From Aspidiotus rigidus (lineage: Eukaryota > Arthropoda > Insecta > Hemiptera > Diaspididae): a stretch of 64,000 bases of DNA. Below, in pieces: positions 1-8,616 of the stretch. The notes under the pieces are model-generated. The model was not told the origin of the DNA and searched no databases. It saw nothing but the letters and a program-made list of their open reading frames with translations. The translations under genes and the position numbers were made by a program. The first letter of the stretch is position 1; each line of letters opens with the position of its first letter. The stretch spans positions 6,030,001 through 6,094,000 of the forward strand of contig JAVHKY010000023.1 of NCBI GenBank assembly GCA_035079385.1. The letters run 5' to 3'.

Positions 1-166
1 TCACTTCATCGTAAAGGATGTTCCAGAGGGTCGCCGCAAGTACTGAGCCTTGCGGACAACCACGTCGGAGTGTGACCTTCTGGTTTTCGCAGAACGCCTC
101 TCGGTCCTGGAAATACGATCGAATGCATCGGACAATAATATACTGAGGGGTGCCGGTCTTGAATGT
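1..166 (-). pseudogene. R1-like non-LTR reverse transcriptase fragment, cut by window edge
   Basis: About 52 codons are open on the minus strand in a frame different from the longest ORF here. The peptide contains IRSYFQDREAF, then VTLRRGCPQGSVLAATLWN, then ILYDEV. The GCPQGSVL...LWN block is the classic motif between RT motifs A and C in R1/LOA/Jockey-type non-LTR retrotransposons, which reverse-transcribe their own RNA at a nicked target. The frame is closed on its 5' side by a TAG and runs off the left edge of the window on its 3' side. Related relics lie at 22.1, 47.3, 48.7, 52.5 and 63.7 kb. I read it as a 5'-truncated or broken copy. Family assignment to R1-like is inference; RT identity is secure. 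Confidence 0.85.
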
Positions 167-299
167 CTATTTTTGCTAAACACTTTTATCTGTGCTTAAT
201 CGCGTTTATCTATTAAAAAAACGTAATTTTCTTGATCACATTTTATACCTATTCAAAAAGGACTAGTTTTTATCAAATTTAAGCCAGTTTAGCAATATT

Positions 300-435
300 T
301 TAGAATGTATTTGTGTGAGAAAAAAATTACGTGAGATTTGTCGGTACCCCCCTCCCCCTCACGTGAGTTTTGGTGAGACTTGGCTGAGCCCCCTCCCCCC
401 CAAAATGCCTCACGTAATTTAAGGACGCCCCCTTT
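300..435. repeat. C/G-run repeat with ACGTGA boundaries
   Basis: The stretch has recurrent TCACGTGAG/ACGTGAG words and long C runs, and ends with CTCACGTAATTTAAGGACG. Such sequences are common in degraded insect DNA transposons, but no ends or ORF can be defined here. Confidence 0.3.
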
Positions 436-1299
436 GTAACAAGGCAGTCCTTTTACCGTATCGTCTAAAGCTTATAACTCATTCCACGCACCGATGCCCG
501 ATTATATTTTATCTATAAATTTGTATGACGTCAAAAGACTGATGGCTTGTTATTTTATGCCGTCAGGTACTAAATGAAGTCCTCTGTTTATGAACTTACT
601 TGTAGAAGAAGAATAAGAAGAATTTAACTCGCATGTTAACGTTGCATTTGTTACTGAATTAATATATGGACCTTTTTCAGCCAAACCAACCAAGCGACAT
701 GATAACAATGATAACAATCTGAAGAACTGAAGAAATATCCATTTATACTATAAGCGGAGATTCTCCTTTTCTCCAGATCGTTAACATGTCGCTTTGTTGG
801 ATTTGGCTAAAAAGAGTTCATATGGTATTGTACATATTGTGTACAGCTATGTTTTCTTTAGCCAACCCTTTCTATCTTCCACTGCACCTACTGGTTTGAG
901 TTCGTGATTCAATCCAGCCCAATCTCCGTGAGATTTATATAAATTTTAAATGTTGAAATAAACTTACCGCCCATAAAGGGTCGTGACGTACTCTGCTGGT
1001 TCTACACTTAAATTTTATTTCACACTAGTCTAAAATGAAATAAAATTCATGTTTTTTCGTTAGATTATGGGTACTGTTACTCCGTTATCAGTTGATGTGA
1101 CGTCATTGTGACAGACTTCATAAACTGAGTTTTATTGTTCATTCTGCAATTTGCTGGGTTGATTCATGAGTGATTATCAAGAAGCTTTTCCTGTATCTTC
1201 TGTTGCAAGAAAAATTCAGTTACAGTTAAAAATATGAGAGTAACACAATCGCATTTACGTAAATTTATTGAGTATAGACGACGCGTTTCGATAATTATA
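436..1299. other. No recognisable feature
   Basis: AT-rich DNA with no convincing ORF, no tandem repeat and no similarity that I can see to other parts of the window. Confidence 0.5.
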
Positions 1300-1546
1300 T
1301 GTAAGAACGCTATACCGTTCTCACGAATTTTCGTGTTGGTAGCGTCGCATCGGCACTCGCATCTAATGTTGCGAGTTGCGAGTACATAAGTTACCGAGCT
1401 CTATTACGCTGGTGCTTATCGATTTTGCTGAATAGTAGCCGGATAAACAAGTGGCATAATTTTTGATATATGATATAATAAGACCACCTCTGAGTTATCT
1501 TAACGGCGTAAGGACAAGTTCGCTCGACGAACCTCTGAGTCTTACA
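1300..1546 (+). repeat. 5' LTR of the TRIM
   Basis: 247 bp with TG...CA ends; nearly identical to 1686-1932. Confidence 0.75.
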
Positions 1547-1575
1547 AATCGATAAGCCGTTACACCACCTAGAGT
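1547..1575 (-). other. tRNA-like segment / candidate primer-binding site
   Basis: The minus strand reads GGTGGTGTAACGGCTTATC, which fits the RNA polymerase III A-box consensus (TRGYNNANNNG). Continuing into the LTR it gives an anticodon-arm-like CTTA/TAAG stem and a GTTCG/CGAAC T-arm-like stem. This suits either a half-tRNA primer site (as in copia) or the head of a tRNA-derived SINE. Confidence 0.4.
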
Positions 1576-1673
1576 TGGGTGTTGGGGAAAACGGAATGCC
1601 TAAGTTAAGTCTTTGAACCTCTGAACTTGGGTAAACGATCAGCCTGGCATTCTTCTCTGGTGGTGGAGTCCCC

Positions 1674-1685
1674 GAAGGGGGGAGA
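1674..1685 (+). promoter_or_regulatory. Polypurine tract of the TRIM
   Basis: GAAGGGGGGAGA lies directly before the 3' LTR, where plus-strand DNA synthesis is primed in LTR retrotransposons. Confidence 0.6.
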
Positions 1686-1932
1686 TGTAAGAACGCTATA
1701 CCGTTCTCACGAATTTTCATGTTGGTAGCGTCGCATCGGCACTCGCATCTAATGTTGCGAGTTGCGAGTACATAAGTTACCGAGCTCTATTACGCTGGTG
1801 CTTATCGATTTTGCTGAATAGTAGCCGGATAAACAAGTGGCACAATTTTTGATATATGATATAATAAGACCACCTCTGAGTTATCTTAACGGCGTAAGGA
1901 CAAGTTCGCTCGACGAACCTCTGAGTCTTACA
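1686..1932 (+). repeat. 3' LTR of the TRIM
   Basis: 247 bp, same length as the 5' copy. It is bounded by the polypurine tract on the left and a TATA duplication on the right. Confidence 0.75.
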
Positions 1933-1952
1933 TATATACCATCAAGGTCCTT

Positions 1953-2180
1953 TTGAAAAGTACTGATACGTGCAAAAGAGAATTAAAACGTAACACGAAT
2001 AGGATCAGACAAAAATATGAGTCATTAATGATGAGCACCGACGCTGGCGGAATAAAAAAGGTCAGAGAGTGTTCGGGTATAATCTTATTAGCGAGAGGAG
2101 GGGGAGGAATCGCTGCAGTGTGTTATAATCTCTATTTCCTCAAGAGCGGTAAGCTTCGAGCCTTTATCTGCGGAATGTAG
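1953..2180 (+). CDS. Unrecognised short coding-like frame
   Basis: 75 codons without a canonical ATG start near the 5' end. Composition is mixed and hydrophilic (KRELKRNTNRIRQKYESLMM), then a glycine-rich ARGGGGIAAV stretch. No domain is recognised. A GTAAGC donor-like word occurs near its 3' part. It may be a relic or chance. Confidence 0.2.
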   Translation: MKSTDTCKRELKRNTNRIRQKYESLMMSTDAGGIKKVRECSGIILLARGGGGIAAVCYNLYFLKSGKLRAFICGM

Positions 2181-2258
2181 GAGATGAACTCTAGTGTCGA
2201 CAGAGAAAGTGTGATTTTTTCCAACAGATAAGCGGCGAAGTTGGAGCGCACGAAAATA

Positions 2259-2370
2259 CGATTTTTGAAGTTTTTTTAATGCTCCGCGGCTGTCCCATGG
2301 TTTACGTTGGATAAACTGACCGGAAACTTGAACATCGGACCGCGGAGCATGAAAAGGCCTTCAAAAATCG
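2259..2370. repeat. Imperfect inverted repeat, MITE-like hairpin
   Basis: The left arm (2259-2289) runs from CGATTTTTGAAG to GCTCCGCGG. The right arm (2340-2370) runs from CCGCGGAGC to CTTCAAAAATCG. About 50 bp separates them. The arms could fold into one long stem. No target duplication could be defined. Confidence 0.6.
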
Positions 2371-2625
2371 ATATTTTTCCGATATTTTCTATGTAACTGA
2401 TAGGTGATTGTTATTCTAATCTAAAGATTGGGAGTAACTCTCCTAATGAGTTTTGAATGGTAAGAAAAAGAGTCGTATTACTCATGCGACTGCGTGAATG
2501 TTTTTTACATAATATTTCGTTTCGAATACTTGCCCATATAAAATTCTAAGAAATGGGCTTGAAAAGAAATAAAGTTGAACAAAAGTACCCCAGTCAGTAT
2601 AAGTTTAAATTTCGAATAATATAGA

Positions 2626-2760
2626 ATGAACGAAAAGGTGATGAATCATCTAGCTCAAAATTTATCATTTTTCCAAAATCCCCTCGCAAAATATTTTACG
2701 AGGTTTGAGAACAGAAGACTTGATTCTTCTTGTCGGACGCAAAGGAATCCTCATTTCTGA
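2626..2760 (+). pseudogene. Unknown 44-codon coding-like frame in AT-rich island
   Basis: It opens with ATG (MNEKVMNHLAQN...) and stops at TGA. Composition is unlike chance AT-rich DNA, with R, D, C, T and H residues spread evenly. TATAAG lies about 28 bases upstream of the ATG. A second open frame overlaps it (about 2686-2821; contains ILLVGRKGILISENRY) and may be the rest of the same gene after a frameshift. I recognise no family. It belongs with the other coding-like islands described in the findings. Confidence 0.4.
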
Positions 2761-2821
2761 GAATAGATATGTCACTATGAAAAAGAAAAACATAGGTACT
2801 TCAACAAAGATACGTATGTAA

Positions 2822-3535
2822 TTTTATGACTGAAATGTCAAAAAAAAAACAAAAAAAAACGGCGTCTTCATCATTTTACATCACTTTTATATATTTTTTC
2901 AAAATTGAACTTTCAGAAATAACGTAAGATACGAAGTATATAGTAATTATACGTAATTATTTCAAAAAATAAGATATATAATTAAGTTGAAATCGAAACA
3001 AATGTCAGAGAACTATGTATAATATCGGTATTAATCTAAAGAAAGTACATTCATCGTATGACAAAAATGACTATTGCTCTCCCTCCCTCTTTCTTCCTAA
3101 TAATAAATAAGTATTCTGAGCAAAATTATTATTATCACAGTAATACTTGGTAAATTTAGTAAATTTATAGAAAAGAAAGACGATCCATTTTCGAAGAAAC
3201 ATAATTACAAAAAAACTGTTAAACAAAATTGTCTTCAGATATCACAAAATTATCACATATGATTACAACAATATCATGTCATTATATGATCATTAGTTAC
3301 AAAAGCAAGCTGGAACTGATTAGTAGAAAATTACTCTTAAGCATACACGTATTGTCTTACGGAAAATTTTGTTCGCGCTGATGAGAAATTGTGTACAGCT
3401 CAGCTCGCATCAAACAACAATTACAATAATAATTATTTCGGAAAATTCAAAATTATGAAGTCAAGGTGCACGGAAAAATAATATAGGTGTCTTCCAAGTA
3501 TGTCAGCATGTAAAGCAATGTGATTAGTTCACAAG
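2822..3535. other. AT-rich stretch, nothing definite
   Basis: Very AT-rich with A and T runs. No frame longer than about 40 codons with protein-like composition was noticed. Confidence 0.5.
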
Positions 3536-4290
3536 CAAAAATTTTTCCTTCCTGAATTCCTCCCTTCTCATAGTCCGGAATTTTTTTTTGTTATTTGTGG
3601 TGGGGGGGGGGGGAGAGTTATTTACATACAAACGATAAAATGTGATATACAAACCTATACAAACGATGGGCAGGAATTTTAAATTAAAATTTTGCAATTT
3701 TTCATTCTTTTGTTCCTCTCCTCTCATAATTTTTTGGGGTGGTTTAGAGAAAAGTATTGACATACAAACGATGAAATGTGATATACAAACCTATACAAAC
3801 AATATACAAACGATTGGCCGGAATTTGAATCAAAAATTTTTCCTTCTTGAATTCCCCCCTTCCCATAGTCCGGAATTTGTTTTTGTCATCTCTGGTGGTG
3901 GGGGGGGGGGAGTGAATTATTCACATACAAACGATAAAATGTGATATACAAACCTATACAAATTTTATACAAACGATTGGCAGGAATTTTGAATTGAAAT
4001 TTTGCAATTTTTCATCCTTTTGTTTCTCCCCTCTCATAATTTTTTTGGGTGGTTTAGAGAGAAATATTGACATACAAACGATGAAATGTGATATACAAAC
4101 CTATACAAACGATATACAAACGATTGACGCAAATTGCGGTTGTAAAACTCGACGTGGGGGAGCCTTCGTTTCCACGGCCCCCCCAGACAATTTTATAATT
4201 TTGGGTGGGAAAAATTTATATACAAACCGTGAAAGAAGGTATACAAATCTATACAAACGACATACAAACGTCTCATGCAGTTTGTATTGA
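3536..4290. repeat. Tandem repeat, about 294-bp period
   Basis: Two and a half units of about 294 bp. Each unit contains a CAAAAATTTTTCCTTC block, a GGTGGGGGG run and two CATACAAACGATGAAATGTG blocks followed by repeated TATACAAACGA words. Blocks recur at about 3624, 3764, 3924 and 4072. The open frames inside (3642-3944, 3994-4290) are products of the repeat and not genes. Confidence 0.85.
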
Positions 4291-4670
4291 AAAATGATGT
4301 GGTGGGGGGGTCGTAGAAATGGACCTAAATTAATCGCTCTAAGTGCTTTAGAAGATCCCTGGAAAATTCAAATTTAATTCTTAGCCTTCACTCTTTTTCC
4401 AATCAATGCCAGTTTACCACATCGCCTCCATGATAATACTTAATTAGATAATAGAATAGATTCAGAATTAAATTCAAAAAATGAAAACAATATCTTTTCT
4501 TTAATGAAAATTAAATATCATTCAATAGTATTTCATCGTATCAATTGATTTTTATGGATTTATTAAGAAATTTTCATGTTTCCAACAACTTGAATATTAT
4601 TGGAAAATAATTTTCGAATTAATTTTGAAACCATACAGATATTAAGAATAAATAAAAAAAGAATGAAAAA
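4291..4670. other. No recognisable feature
   Basis: AT-rich sequence between the tandem repeat and a sharply GC-rich patch. Confidence 0.5.
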
Positions 4671-4687
4671 GAAAAAAATGAATAAAT

Positions 4688-4963
4688 TTAGCGACCGCGC
4701 CTCGTCGTCCGGCCTCCGCGCCTCGAGGTTGTCACCCGGCCACCGCGCCTCGGCGTGGTCATTCCACCGCGCCTCCGTGTGGTCATTACTCGACCGCGGC
4801 TTCCCCCACAATATTTACCCCGCGTCCGTTCACCCTTCGGCCGCCTCTCTCTTCCTGGCGAGTCGGGCACGCTGATCTGTTTTTTATGTACCTTTATGTA
4901 GTGCCTGCGCAAGGCATGCGCCGATCGACAAGAAAATGGGCACTCTTTTCGGCACAAGCCCAA
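4688..4963 (-). CDS. Arg/Gly-repeat frame with a zinc-finger-like start
   Basis: 91 codons on the minus strand. The N-terminal part (CPFSCRSAHALRRHYIKVH) resembles a C2H2 finger (C-x3-C, L-x2-H-x4-H) but is about four residues short between the second Cys and the first His. The C-terminal half is four or five degenerate repeats of RRGGxTT, encoded by a GC-rich minisatellite built on GAGGCGCGG. The patch is far more GC-rich than its surroundings. It may be the N-terminal nucleic-acid-binding part of a retroelement ORF, or only a minisatellite that happens to be open. Confidence 0.25.
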   Translation of the reverse strand: MGLCRKECPFSCRSAHALRRHYIKVHKKQISVPDSPGRERRPKGERTRGKYCGGSRGRVMTTRRRGGMTTPRRGGRVTTSRRGGRTTRRGR

Positions 4964-5040
4964 GTCAATGTCCGGATTTTTAAAACCTATAAAATAAGAA
5001 AGAAAGGTAATTTTTACCGACCTATGATTCTCCCGTCTTC

Positions 5041-5560
5041 ACTAAAACGTTCCTCCGAAACTACTGGTTGAATTTTTCTGAAACTGGGCCAAGTTATAGG
5101 TATATATCTGAAGTTGTGAACCTCACTTTTTGTTGCGGATTGGATGAGTGGTTTTTGAGTAATTCTCAATTTTCTCTTGCAAGCGGTATGGCTATTTCTC
5201 GGAAACTATTCACCCGATTGACTTCATACGAAAACACGATGTGGGATTTATCTCGAAATTATCAATTTTCAATTTTAGTGTCAATTAGTTGAGTAGTTCT
5301 TAAGTAATATCAGAAAAATGCAGAAAAATGCAAAAAAGTCTTGAAAAACGTTGATGTTTAATGCCATTTTTGTGACATGAACTCCTCCAAAACTACTGGA
5401 TGGATTTTTTTGAAACTGGGCCAAGTTATAGGTATACTATATATTTGAAGTTGTGAACCTCACTTTTTGTTGCGGATTCGATGAGTAGTTTTTGAGTAAC
5501 TTTTAATTTTCTCGTGCAATCGGTATTGCTATTTCTTGGAAGCTACTCAGGATATTACCC
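5041..5560 (+). repeat. Two-unit tandem repeat, about 331-bp period
   Basis: The segments from about 5049 and 5379 share GAAACTGGGCCAAGTTATAG, GAAGTTGTGAACCTCACTTT and TTGTTGCGGATT. The copies are diverged by scattered substitutions. The 74-codon frame at 5068-5292 lies inside the unit and is not supported as a gene. Confidence 0.75.
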
Positions 5561-6360
5561 TCCACCTAGGCGTGTATTGGCTAGAAAAGTTTCTCGTAAC
5601 CGACGAGATATAATTGATGAACTCGATAAATTAATGTCATGCGTTTATACAACATGATACGTATTGGAAAAAACAATAGCCAACTATATTTTCTTATTTT
5701 ATTTTTTATAATTTCTTTACTCGTCATATGGCGAAAGAAGAATAAAAGGAGAAAATACGTCGGTATTGATTACGCCACTGCGTAAGCTTTTTTATTAATA
5801 TTGTTATGAAGAAGTTCCTCTAGGGGGCGGGGGGCAAGTTGGGTATAACAGCCCCTTTTAAGTGGTGGCGAAGGGAGAGGACGCATTACAACGAACGCCC
5901 TTTGTCTAGGACGCAGCGAGAGCAAGAGAGAGAGAGATGTTTTGTATTTTCATTTATTTGAGTTGATTTTGTGTTTGCGTAAGAGTCCGTAAAACGTGAC
6001 CCGACCGCGAGTACGCTCGCCTCCGTTTTACAAGTTATGACCTACTATTCAAGGATGGGTGTGCCTTCGGCCCTATTTGAGATTGGTATGGCTCACGATT
6101 GTTTGAGAGGGAGTTAAATGCAGGAACTGATAGAGTGGCGCAGCCGGATGTTTTCAAAAGCTGGGCTAGAGAAGAAGTAGTTTTCAGTAAGATCGAGCCG
6201 GATATCAGGAATAGGGGTTAATCAAGGAGGAGTGGAGGTAAGGGACTAAGTCTGCAATGAGTGCTTAGATGGAATTGGAACGACAAAATGGATGAATTAC
6301 ATAGGCTGAAAGCATTCAAAAAAATGCGTTGGTGTGCATTCTGAAGTATTAATCCTTATC
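5561..6360. other. No gene; short GA-rich microsatellite
   Basis: Contains GAGAGCAAGAGAGAGAGAG near 5918-5937 and a CGTAAAACG/CGTTTTAC inverted pair around 5990-6032. No coding-like frame recognised. Confidence 0.5.
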
Positions 6361-6413
6361 TGCCGCCCTTAATGATGCACCGCAGAAGTTTACTTCTAGA
6401 AAGGAATGTTATT

Positions 6414-6479
6414 ATGTCCGAATTTATGAATGAAGAAATAGCTTTATTTACAGAAATTGAATCTATTCAAAATAAATAA
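6414..6479 (+). pseudogene. Short coding-like frame in AT-rich island
   Basis: ATG-initiated 21-codon frame (MSEFMNEEIALFTEIES...). The same frame is open upstream to about 6348, so the real fragment may be longer. No family is recognised. It is followed 97 bases later by another plus-strand frame. Confidence 0.3.
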
Positions 6480-6575
6480 CTCTGTAATGTTGTTTTGCCG
6501 TTATCATCCTTTTAAAATAGTTGCTCGTGGTTGCCATCCTATCGGCAAAAATTTTATATTTTTACGCGGAAGATA

Positions 6576-6752
6576 ATGTTATCTAATATATATAGTTATA
6601 TACGCTTTATAGATTTATTGAAATTGAATACTGATGAGGCTATAGTTACTTTTCATTCCCATACCACTAATGCAAAGTATCCGATTTCCGATGCAACTTT
6701 ACGCGATATCAATCATGAATTCAATAAAAATTTTAAATTACCGGTATATTAA
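6576..6752 (+). pseudogene. Unknown 58-codon coding-like frame, converging with the next
   Basis: ATG-initiated (MLSNIYSYIRFIDLLKLN), ending in TAA at 6750-6752. Composition includes D, H, T, P and R at levels unlike random AT-rich DNA (for example NAKYPISDATLRDINHEF). Its 3' end overlaps the 3' end of the minus-strand frame 6733-6960 by 20 bases. No domain recognised. Candidate relic of a gene-dense viral genome; see findings. Confidence 0.4.
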
Positions 6753-6960
6753 AATGAAAATTATCGTACTTCGACCCGGTGGAACGATTAATCTGAGTCA
6801 TAGCATCGAACGTATATTCCAGAAATTTATTCTTCGCGAAATCACGAAATTCTATAAGTTCATAATCTGTGAACTTTTTCTCTTTTCGTTTTGGTGTTTT
6901 ACAAGGATTTAATGTTTTATAGTGGACTGTCGTCATAAATTTAATAATTAAAATCATCAT
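6733..6960 (-). pseudogene. Unknown 75-codon coding-like frame
   Basis: Minus-strand frame with a charged middle (CKTPKRKEKKFTDYELIEF) and an aromatic-rich end (GSKYDNFHFNIPVI). No transmembrane segment or known motif. It converges on, and overlaps, the plus-strand frame ending at 6752. Start codon uncertain. Confidence 0.4.
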
Positions 6961-7002
6961 TCTCGAGAACGACGAATAACTTTCGTACTGGGTGAAAATA
7001 AT

Positions 7003-7278
7003 TTATTTAAAGGTTTTTTGTCCACAAACTTGATAAATGATGCAACTTCCTACAAGGAAAACAAATACCGTGAATCTTGTAGTGTAGGCACGAAGTATAA
7101 GATTAGCGTGAACGTCTTTGTCGAAAAAGAAACGAAGAGTGGTTTTTATGCGATTGCGATAGCGTAAAATTTTCCGTTGTGCCAAGAAGGAAGGTGTTGC
7201 CCCCGTGAAGACGAGGAAGAATTGTGAGTTCACAAGTACACCAACTTGAACTCCGAGGAAGGGAGTCCGGATACCCAT
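7003..7278 (-). pseudogene. Unknown 91-codon coding-like frame with hydrophobic C-terminal part
   Basis: Starts at ATG (MGIRTPFLGVQVGVLV), has a basic centre (RYRNRIKTTLRFFFDKD) and a hydrophobic segment near the end (FTVFVFLVGSCIIYQVC) that could cross a membrane. It lies about 40 bases upstream of, and on the same strand as, the frame at 6733-6960. No family recognised. Confidence 0.35.
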
Positions 7279-7429
7279 GAGACCATGATCAACCTTAAAG
7301 AATATTACGAATTCTCTAAAATGGGTCAGAGCCTTCGTTCCTAACAGAATTTACCAAATTTTCCTAGCGCCCAGCCTAAATATTTCTCTAGCGCCCAGCC
7401 TAAATATTTCTCTCAGCTCGAAAACCAAC

Positions 7430-8130
7430 CTCAATTTTCGGGAATCCCATAGTTGTGGTCAAAGTTTTCAGTCTAGAATACAAAAATTCCATAGCTGTGG
7501 TCAAAATGTTCCATACAACCTTGGTCTGATTTCAACTGGTGTCGGTCTACCACCGTCCAGAACCAATCTTCTACCGACCATGTAATTGCGCAGTATTATT
7601 CTATGAAAGTACGTGCTTCATATGACCGGGACCATAGAACAGCTCTGGAATTACTATGTTGAGGACAGAAAATTTTGACCAGTACGGTGGAATTCCTACG
7701 TTGTGGACAAAATTTATGGAACATTTTGACCACAGCTATGGAATTTCTGCGAACACAATTATTCTGCATTGAAAATTTCAACCATGACCATGGAATTCCT
7801 ATGTTGTGGACAGAAAATTTTGAGCAGGTGAACTCTATTCTTAGTTGTGGGTGGGAAATTTCAACCGCGACCATGAAATTTGTATATTGTGAACAAAAAA
7901 AGTTTTGGTCACAAGTAGGGAACACTTTGACCACGGTTATGGAATTCCTATGTTGTGGATGCAAAAATTCTGATCAAGTTAAGAAATTCTTCGTCGTGGG
8001 CGGAAAATTTTACCTTCAACCGAGGAAAATTTTGACCACGACCATGGACTTACTGTGTTGTGGATAAAAAATGTTGATCAAGACCGCAGAATCCTTATTT
8101 GTGAATAGAAAATTCTAACCACGACAAGGG
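7430..8130. repeat. Degenerate minisatellite
   Basis: Roughly 50-65-bp units built on GACCATGGAATTCC, TATGTTGTGGACAG and AAAATTTTGACCA recur about ten times with heavy divergence. Both strands show long open frames (7596-7964 minus, 7675-8067 plus) because the unit lacks stops in several frames; I do not treat them as genes. Confidence 0.8.
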
Positions 8131-8194
8131 TTATAATATCGCGTAACGCCGATTTGCCGCTCGAGGCGTTCCTATTACCTCTTCACCGTGGCGT

Positions 8195-8470
8195 ACGGAC
8201 CGCCGTGCGCAACAGCCGTTAGCCATTCAAATTGGAATTGCTAACGGCTGATATTTTCTCTTCACCATTCCTCATTCCTCCACATTGGAATGACCTCCTT
8301 CCCTAATTTTAGCCGTTAGCCACTCTATTTTGGCCCAAATTTAGCTAGCTGTTACCTAACCAATGAGATTGGACTAGCCGTTTGCTGATAGCCGAAGCCA
8401 ATCAATTTGAAGAGTTTGTTTTTAGCTTAGGTTTTAGCCAATACAGTTGGCTAAGTAGCCCTGCACTCTA
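8195..8470. repeat. Degenerate repeats of GCCGTTAGCC
   Basis: The word AGCCGTTAGC and its complement GCTAACGGCT alternate several times, including a 10-bp perfect inverted pair around 8215-8250. Likely a decayed palindromic repeat. Confidence 0.6.
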
Positions 8471-8616
8471 ACCACGCGACTATAGTCGTTGAGTCGTCGT
8501 GACAGTCCTGCCAATGCAAAGTGCACAGAACCTTTCCTCCCATCTTGCATCAAAGAATCGTACGTATCACTGTTGGAACGTAACCAATTCCGCCACTGAT
8601 ATGTAATATACTATTT

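Larger units (their letters stand above)
1300..1932 (+). mobile_element. TRIM-like miniature LTR retrotransposon, complete
   Basis: Two 247-bp direct repeats (1300-1546 and 1686-1932) flank a 139-bp internal segment with no ORF. Each repeat begins TGTAAGA and ends TCTTACA, the TG...CA ends with short inverted termini expected of LTRs. I noticed only two substitutions between them, so insertion is fairly recent. A polypurine tract (GAAGGGGGGAGA, 1674-1685) abuts the 3' LTR, which sets the plus orientation. TATA flanks both sides (1296-1299 and 1933-1936) as a possible 4-bp target duplication. The internal segment begins with a sequence complementary to the D-arm region of a tRNA rather than the usual TGG primer site. 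An alternative reading is a partly duplicated tRNA-derived SINE on the minus strand. Such elements need enzymes supplied by another retrotransposon. Confidence 0.75.

Noticed and set aside
1510..1575. A functional tRNA gene on the minus strand
   Set aside because: The A-box fits, but the B-box is imperfect, the acceptor stem does not close and no T-stretch terminator follows; better read as a primer site or SINE head.
1391..1720. 109-codon minus-strand frame
   Set aside because: It spans an LTR end, the internal segment and the start of the next LTR of the TRIM, and has no protein-like features.
7596..8067. Long frames on both strands (122 and 130 codons)
   Set aside because: Both lie in a degenerate minisatellite whose unit lacks stops; the peptides are low in complexity and mirror one another.
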